Shown: positions 58,611 to 64,000 of the stretch, piece by piece
How positions within the stretch are numbered: the first letter of the stretch is position 1
Layout: every line of letters begins with the position of its first letter
NCBI GenBank assembly: GCA_032622095.1
Contig: CP136067.1
Location: 123,913,030-123,977,029, forward strand
Direction: 5' to 3'
Length of the DNA stretch: 64,000 bases
Source of the DNA: Siphonodentalium dalli
Taxonomy: Eukaryota; Mollusca; Scaphopoda; Gadilida; Siphonodentaliidae
The notes under the pieces: model-generated
The model's database searches: none
Told to the model about the DNA's origin: nothing
Seen by the model: the letters and a program-made list of their open reading frames with translations, nothing else
Translations under genes and position numbers: made by a program

Positions 58611-60647
58611 CTATTTTTGTTCTCCCAGAGCCGCCTTGAATGTTTCTAGGTCGGCGGCATTGACTGTGCTGTTGTCCAGTTTGTTCCAGTCAAGTACAGT
58701 CCTCGGGAAGAAGGAATATCTGTATTGGTCTGTGTTTGTATGAATTGGTTCGTAGGCACTTTCGTTATTTGTGGTTAGTTTCTCCACGATGTTGTCACTA
58801 ACAAAATCCTTGAATTTTGTGGGTTTCTTTTTCCTCTTTGGGCGGTAGTTTCTTAGGTAGTGTTCGGAGTTGATACCCGGGGCTGATCCCTTTACCACTT
58901 TGTAAAATAGTGTCAGTCTCTGTTCCTTTCTTCTTGCTTCTAGGGATGGTAGTTGAAGTTCACTTAGCATTGATGTTACACAGCCTTTCTCTCTCGTTCG
59001 GTAGTCCTGTTTTATAAATCTTGCTCCTTTGCGTTGCACCTTCTCCAGCTTTGTCTTGTCCTTTTCATAGTGAGGATCCCAGATTGTTGCTGCATACTCT
59101 AGCTGAGGGCGGACTAATGCTATGTATGCCGTTTTTCTAAGATCCATTTGGCAGTACCTGAGATTACGCCGAAGGAAGCCGAGGGTGGAGTTTGCCTTCT
59201 TCGTGGTGGACTCGATGTGGTGATGCCACTGCATGTCATTGGAGAATTGGACGCCAAGGTACGGGTTGTTTGTGACTTCTTGGAGTATCTGCCCTGCCAG
59301 TTGGTAAAATCTTTGTGTCTTCTGCTTTAGGCTCATAATGTAGCACTTAGTTGGATTAAAGCGCACCCCCCATTTGGTGGCCCATTGTTCCAGTTTGCGT
59401 AGGTCTTGTTGCAATATTTCGTGGTCTTTGTAGGTGTTTATCTGGCGGTACAGGAGGCAGTCATCTGCGAATAGGCGGACTTGTGATGTTACTGTGTCCG
59501 GTAGGTCATTTATGTGACAGAGAAAGAGCAGCGGTCCCAATACTTTTCCCTGTGGTACTCCTGATAACACGTCAACTTCTTCTGAGTAATATCCCTCGAG
59601 TGCAACTCTCATCTTTCTTTCTTTCAGAAAGGATGCTAGCCATCTGTTGACCGGGCCTGTGATACCGTAGTGATTTAGTTTGGTCAATAGGCTGTCGTGT
59701 GGCACAGTGTCGAAAGTTTTGGAGAAATCAAGGATGGCCACGTCGATCTGCTTCTTGTTGTCAAATGATTGTAGGATGTCTTGTGTTGTCACTGCTAGTT
59801 GTGTTTCGCAGGAATATCCCCTTCGAAAGCCATGGTTTAGCTTTGTTAGTATGTTGTGCTTCTCCAGATGTTCATGGATATGGCGGCATATGAGGTGTTC
59901 TAGTAGCTTGCACGGTACTGATGTTAGGGACACAGGACGATAGTTTTCCGCTTGATGTCGGTCTCCTTTTTTGTAGACTGAGGCTATGTTGGCGCTGCGC
60001 CAGTCCCTTGGCAATGTGCCTGTGTCTAATGATAGTTGGAATATGAGCCTGAAGGCAGGTGCCAGTTGTTTTGCGTACTTCTTTAGGATGGAGTTTGGGA
60101 TACCGTCTGGGCCAGAGGCTTTGGTTGGGTTTAACCTCTTCAGCAGGGCTTCGACGCCATTCACTGTCACTGTCAGTTTGCCGATGTTTTCGCATTTGGG
60201 TGGAAGGTCAGGAAGTGGTGGTTGGTTCTTGGTGAATACTGACTGGAACTGCTTTACCAGAATTTCTGCTTTGCCTTTTGGGTCGTCAACCAGCTTGCCT
60301 TGCGATTTCAACGGCGACACTCCGATGTTATCTTGTTTTCTGCTCTTGATGTATCTCCAGAATGGTTTTGTCGACTTTTGTTTTAAACCTTCTTTAATCT
60401 TAGCGTTGATGTAATCCCACTCAGCCTTCCTCATTTCCCTTTTACATTCTTTCTGCATGGCTCGATAGTTGGTCCAGTTGTTGTTCTTCTTTGCCTGTGT
60501 ATATAGGCGCTGTTTCTTTCGTAGCAATTTCTTGATCTTATAGTTTACCCATGGAGTGTTCTGCTTTGGTGATATCAGCTTAGAGGGTATGTGTTGGTCC
60601 ATAGATCTATGTATGCCCTCCTTCAGATGTTTCCACATATCCTCCAC
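58611..60647 (-). CDS. LINE reverse transcriptase (678-codon open frame)
   Basis: An uninterrupted frame. Motifs in order: ASGPDGIPN (about 177-185), ENYRPVSLTS (234-243), catalytic Asp in AILDFSKTFDTVPH (Asp307), SGVPQGKVLGPLLF (362-375), and the FADD active site in RLFADDCLLY (Asp395, Asp396). C-terminal thumb and tail include RRKEQRLTLFYKVVKG and RYSFFPRTVLDWNKL, typical of CR1/Jockey-group ORF2 proteins. It would copy its RNA at nicked DNA. ATG 60647 is only the first Met; the true ORF2 began in the endonuclease. PQGKVLG in place of the usual PQGTVLG, and FSKTFD in place of FSKAFD, are minor departures. Confidence 0.9.
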   Translation of the reverse strand: MEDMWKHLKEGIHRSMDQHIPSKLISPKQNTPWVNYKIKKLLRKKQRLYTQAKKNNNWTNYRAMQKECKREMRKAEWDYINAKIKEGLKQKSTKPFWRYIKSRKQDNIGVSPLKSQGKLVDDPKGKAEILVKQFQSVFTKNQPPLPDLPPKCENIGKLTVTVNGVEALLKRLNPTKASGPDGIPNSILKKYAKQLAPAFRLIFQLSLDTGTLPRDWRSANIASVYKKGDRHQAENYRPVSLTSVPCKLLEHLICRHIHEHLEKHNILTKLNHGFRRGYSCETQLAVTTQDILQSFDNKKQIDVAILDFSKTFDTVPHDSLLTKLNHYGITGPVNRWLASFLKERKMRVALEGYYSEEVDVLSGVPQGKVLGPLLFLCHINDLPDTVTSQVRLFADDCLLYRQINTYKDHEILQQDLRKLEQWATKWGVRFNPTKCYIMSLKQKTQRFYQLAGQILQEVTNNPYLGVQFSNDMQWHHHIESTTKKANSTLGFLRRNLRYCQMDLRKTAYIALVRPQLEYAATIWDPHYEKDKTKLEKVQRKGARFIKQDYRTREKGCVTSMLSELQLPSLEARRKEQRLTLFYKVVKGSAPGINSEHYLRNYRPKRKKKPTKFKDFVSDNIVEKLTTNNESAYEPIHTNTDQYRYSFFPRTVLDWNKLDNSTVNAADLETFKAALGEQK

Positions 60648-60654
60648 GGTTGCA

Positions 60655-61110
60655 CTATTTAGTGTACGTAGGCCTTCTCCCAGTATTTGCAGATCCAGTC
60701 CAAGTTGTGTCCAGTCTGCTTTTTTTATATAGATAGCACTTCCTTGGTTTTGAATGTTGGTATCTGGGCTTCATGTCGATGTCAGTAATGACTATGGCGT
60801 GGTCAGAGATGCCTGGTATGCTGGTTGATGATTTTACCAGTGATGCATTGTTGGTGAAGACCAGGTCTAGCAAGTTCTTTCCCCGCGTTGGTTGTTCGTG
60901 GATTTGTTTTAGCCCTTTTTCTGACATGATTTCTAGTAGGTGAGTTTGTATATCTTTGTCTTGGGCTCCTCTGTTTACTACTGAGCTGTTCCACTCTATA
61001 TCCGGGCAATTAAAGTCCCCACAGATGATCATGTGTTTTTGCTTTCCAGATGTCGCTAGGTTGATGGACTTCTCTAGCTCTGCGATGTGGTGGTTCTCTC
61101 TGTGTGGCAT
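60655..61110 (-). pseudogene. LINE AP-endonuclease C-terminal part (frameshifted)
   Basis: The 151-codon frame shows CGDFNCPDIEW, LDLVFTNNAS and GISDHAIVITDI, the metal- and DNA-binding motifs of LINE AP endonucleases. After LYKK an extra A in a 7-A run (60720-60726) throws it out of frame with the reverse transcriptase. Skipping one A would restore continuity. N-terminal endonuclease is missing through truncation. Confidence 0.85.
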
Positions 61111-61146
61111 ATAGTAATTAAGCCCCTATCAATATGTCCTTGCTAT

Positions 61147-62006
61147 GGTTTTCTTGTATTAATATGTTGGAATATGCTAAATAGTGATTGCTGGAAAGAA
61201 CAAGCTGACAAAATTTTATTGCATATTATTCTGATTTATTTACTAATTTTAGGGGGTGTGTCCCAAAACGTTGGCCTTGAAAAAATAAAAAAATACACAG
61301 AGGTTTAGGCCACACAGGAAATAATTTCTTTAAAAATCGGTTTGGAGTCATGATTGCTTTATCTATAAGTATACGATTGTTCAAGTGAAACGAATAAAAA
61401 ATATTTTAATAAAGAAACTGGACAGCTTCACTTCACATTTTACGACTAATTAAAATACCTGTTGAGCATAATTATATCTTCAAATGGGACAACGAAGTTG
61501 CCATTGGCATGAACGTACATGTTTTAGTGTATGCCGTAATATTAATTTCGCGGGTGACATGCGCTGTGTTTGTGTTTACTTTGACCACATGTGACGGTAA
61601 AGAATTTTGACACGGTCATGCACTGATATAAACACTAATTAACTGTTGTTGAAGTTTGCAAAATCATTTTATTTCATTATAAGAAAAATCGTTGTCTGTG
61701 TTGAAACTGATGTGTGGGTTTATCAGTTGTAATAACTGAATCGGTCGACATTATAATTTGTTTTGAAATTGATTTAACACTTCATTGGTGAGGAATAGTA
61801 AATAAACCATTTTTACTGTTGCATCATGGGATTGTTTGTATCCAAACACAGACCACGTGGCTCCACATGAGTTTGTCAAATGGATAACATAACAATAACA
61901 TGATTTTAGACGGGGTCACTCTCACCAAAAAAAGTGCTGAAGGGTACAGGGTTTGAAAATGTGCTGAAGGGAACACAGGGTTTGTGATCGGCACAAACAC
62001 CTTTAC
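61147..62006. other. Stretch without a recognised gene
   Basis: AT-rich, no convincing exon or repeat apart from the LINE's flanking repeat at its left edge. Confidence 0.5.
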
Positions 62007-62010
62007 TTAA

Positions 62011-62473
62011 AGGTACTCAACCCGATAAAACTCCTCTCAATTACTATTTCAATGGCTTTGCCTTTGGGGGTCAAAAATATTTGATTCGAGTCGAGGAAGT
62101 CACCCATCAAAGTTCAGATTTGTTAGATATCGATTTTAGAAATCTATTATTTTTCATTACCGGGAATACTATCTGGCCCAGATTGCGTTAAAATTACCAC
62201 TTGATTTTAGAGTTATTCATCCTTGTCTGTTTGAATAGATTTGGAGTACACATCCAGAGCAGATTACGGCAGTTATTGGTACTCATCTCGAGAACATAAC
62301 AAATTTGAAAAATCAATATCTAATAACTCTGAGCTTTGTTTGATGGGTTCCTCGACTCGAATCAAATATTTTTTACCCCCAAAGCCAAAGAAATAGTAAT
62401 ATAGGACCCTCTGATCGGATTGTTGTTGTTGGAATCTGTTGAGATGGGGACCCTCTTTACGGGTTGAGTACCT
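62011..62473. mobile_element. Intact TTAA element, 463 bp (AGGTACTCAACCCG TIR)
   Basis: AGGTACTCAACCCG at the left, perfectly inverted as CGGGTTGAGTACCT at the right, with TTAA at 62007-62010 and 62474-62477. The arms also pair further in ('gattcgagtcgagga' against 'tcctcgactcgaatc'; 'aaatatttgattcg'). Fragments: 23508, 42067, 47055, 49735. Non-coding; TTAA target as in piggyBac-type elements. Confidence 0.85.
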
Positions 62474-62559
62474 TTAAATTGTGTTTATGAAAGTCGATCT
62501 GGCGCCCATTAACACTAACACTAACAGTTTGTTTTCAGTACATTTTAATATTCATTGAA

Positions 62560-64000
62560 ACGTGAATGAATGAATGAATGAATTGTTTATTAGCCAACCA
62601 TAAACATACAATTAATATGTATTGACAATGGTGTCCGCCGAAACAAAAGTAAAATAAAATAAAGTGACTAGTGAAGATATTAAAATAAGCAAACGTATAA
62701 CAAATAAGCAATCTATAACGTGATATGATTAGATATGATTTGAAACTTAATAAAACATATTGTTGTAATATAAACGCTTTGTCACCAGCTTGGAAAAGTG
62801 ATGGAATGGCTTCGACCTGAATATGTTTAAGATGCTGTGTAGACATTTTCTATTTTGTTATGTCATCAGACATCAGTGAACATGACTTTATGTATTCACA
62901 AATATATCTAGTTGTACTTGGGCTGCTAGGGTTTAGAAGTTTTTTAAGAATTATAAAACGTTTTGAAGCCTCTGGTGGTATAGCTGTATTCATTTTTAAG
63001 TTATTAAATAAAATATTTCTTTGATGTAGTACATATGTATATGTTTAGACAGGGTTTCCGCTAGGGGGTAGGGGAATGGGACCGGTAGCCATCAAGGGGA
63101 AAAATCCAGGTAAAAGTAACCTGTTTTAGCACTGGTTGAACTACTTTCGTTATATCGGCCAATAGAATCGTGTGAGAGTAGAAATGGCAGATTGTTTTGT
63201 TCCATTTCTGCCCAAGTTCCAAGCTATCAAACCTTAATATAAGTGTACCTGTAACTTTAAAACTAGTAAATTTATTAGATATAAATTAATTTACGAAGTA
63301 GTCAGAACACCAGTAATTTGGATCCCGAGTTAAACGTGCTCGTTAATGTTAAAAGACTCACTGTGGAAGACCCAGAAATTTTGGATGCATAACATAATCG
63401 GAATATATACTCCCACATTTCTCTCTCGCTCTATTACAAAGTGAACAGTATATTTTGAGGTATAAAACATGACAGGTACAATTAAAATACTGCTCTTTTG
63501 CATAACATAACCGGGTACTAACCAGCATCAAAGGCATAGCTTCTATAAGCGATGTCAGTTCCGATCATTTCCTGTTTCGATTTTCTGTATAACAACGCGT
63601 TTAGAGTGTGTACACTCACAAGATATAAAATAGATTCACTTTTTAAAATTCCTTAGTACTATTCCAACAAATTTCAGAAGTTTTAAACATCTTTATACCT
63701 TTATAGACATGCAGTATGTGTCCTGGGGTATGGCAGGAGGGGGAAACTTGGCGAGGGGAACGGGGCCGTCAATGGGACCCCCGCCGGTATTATAGCGGAA
63801 ACCCTGGTTTAGAACAATAAAGAAAAAATTTTCTTCATCCTCTAATGTGTTACACTGTAAACATTTCCGATCTTTTCTGTCAGGTTTGGGTCTTTTACGT
63901 CTATCAGTTTCAACTGCCAAATTATGGGCACTTAATCTAATTTTAGTGAGATGTCTAGTCTGTGTCTCTGTGATTTTGGGATACCGACCTTCAGGTATAC
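62560..64000 (-). pseudogene. LINE 3' fragment with (TTCA)n tail, interrupted by a hAT-like element
   Basis: On the minus strand the window edge reads TETQTRHLTKIRLSAHNLAV then ETDRRKRPKPDRKDRKCLQC, followed by TLEDEENFFF: the Cys-x-x-Cys and ED-E-x-F tail found at the C-terminus of several invertebrate LINE ORF2 proteins. It resumes past 63050 as degenerate text and ends at 62562-62582 in GAATGAATGAATGAATGAAT, the 3' terminal repeat. The 5' part lies beyond the window. Confidence 0.65.
63050..63806. mobile_element. hAT-like MITE (CAGGGTTTCCGCTA TIR), 757 bp
   Basis: CAGGGTTTCCGCTA at 63050 is inverted as TAGCGGAAACCCTG at 63806 (one extra base inside). GTTTAGA is repeated directly outside (63043-63049, 63807-63813). 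CAGGG termini are typical of hAT elements, whose duplication is usually 8 bp; one base may have changed. It interrupts the LINE fragment's coding tail. No transposase. Confidence 0.75.

Larger units (their letters stand above)
58547..61142 (-). mobile_element. 5'-truncated CR1/Jockey-group LINE
   Basis: It contains the C-terminal part of an AP endonuclease and a full reverse transcriptase. The 3' end (58547) carries a short AGATAC repeat instead of poly(A). The 5' border lies inside the endonuclease (KDILIGA, then a small shift, then YYMPHRE). CTAT is duplicated at both flanks (58543-58546, 61143-61146). The flanks join to give sequence resembling 56104-56130. One A-run frameshift separates the two domains. 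Confidence 0.85.

Noticed and set aside
59680-60414. Plus-strand frames of 64 to 142 codons
   Set aside because: Antisense shadows of the LINE reverse transcriptase.

Overview
This is metazoan nuclear DNA, most likely from a marine invertebrate. It is AT-rich, has no operon-like organisation, carries GT-AG splice signals and TATA/CCAAT promoter elements, and contains CR1/Jockey-type LINE fragments. No species is assigned. There is no prokaryotic or organellar gene set and no CRISPR array. The window is mainly a mosaic of nested transposable elements and satellites between two short candidate host genes.

Layout. 1-5.3 kb is a 4.9-kb foldback element with inverted arms made of tandem 354-bp repeats, flanked by an 8-bp target duplication. 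5.4-7.7 kb holds two hairpins around a 1.3-kb foldback element. 8.1-12.2 kb has diverged inverted and direct repeats, including an unoccupied copy of the site into which the 4.9-kb element inserted. 12.3-22.7 kb is a TTAA-flanked element split by two copies (A, B) of a large block; copy A carries an extra 1.7-kb TA-flanked element rich in TAGCCATC motifs, and copy B preserves the empty site. 23.5-25.8 kb is an element with GGTACC-type termini.

27.7-28.1 kb (+) and 35.1-36.2 kb (-) are the two best host-gene candidates. Each has a TATA-like box, a good Kozak ATG and a short first exon encoding a signal peptide that ends at a consensus donor. The minus-strand gene has a phase-compatible second exon and gives a 134-residue secreted protein with a cysteine-containing mature part. 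Between them lie a 4-kb foldback structure, a TTAA element and several hairpins.

36.5-58.5 kb contains tandem duplications, TTAA elements built from nested hairpins, a LINE 3' fragment with a snapback terminus, TA-flanked elements, a long degenerate minisatellite, a degenerate Tc1-like element, and a 130-bp satellite dense in nuclear-receptor half-sites. 58.5-61.1 kb is a 5'-truncated LINE with a long open reverse transcriptase frame but a frameshifted endonuclease. 62-64 kb has a further complete TTAA element and a second LINE 3' fragment interrupted by a hAT-like element.

The common theme is secondary structure: at least ten independent palindromic units, several with exact TIR/target-duplication pairs readable here. 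No complete transposase was found, so almost all appear non-autonomous.
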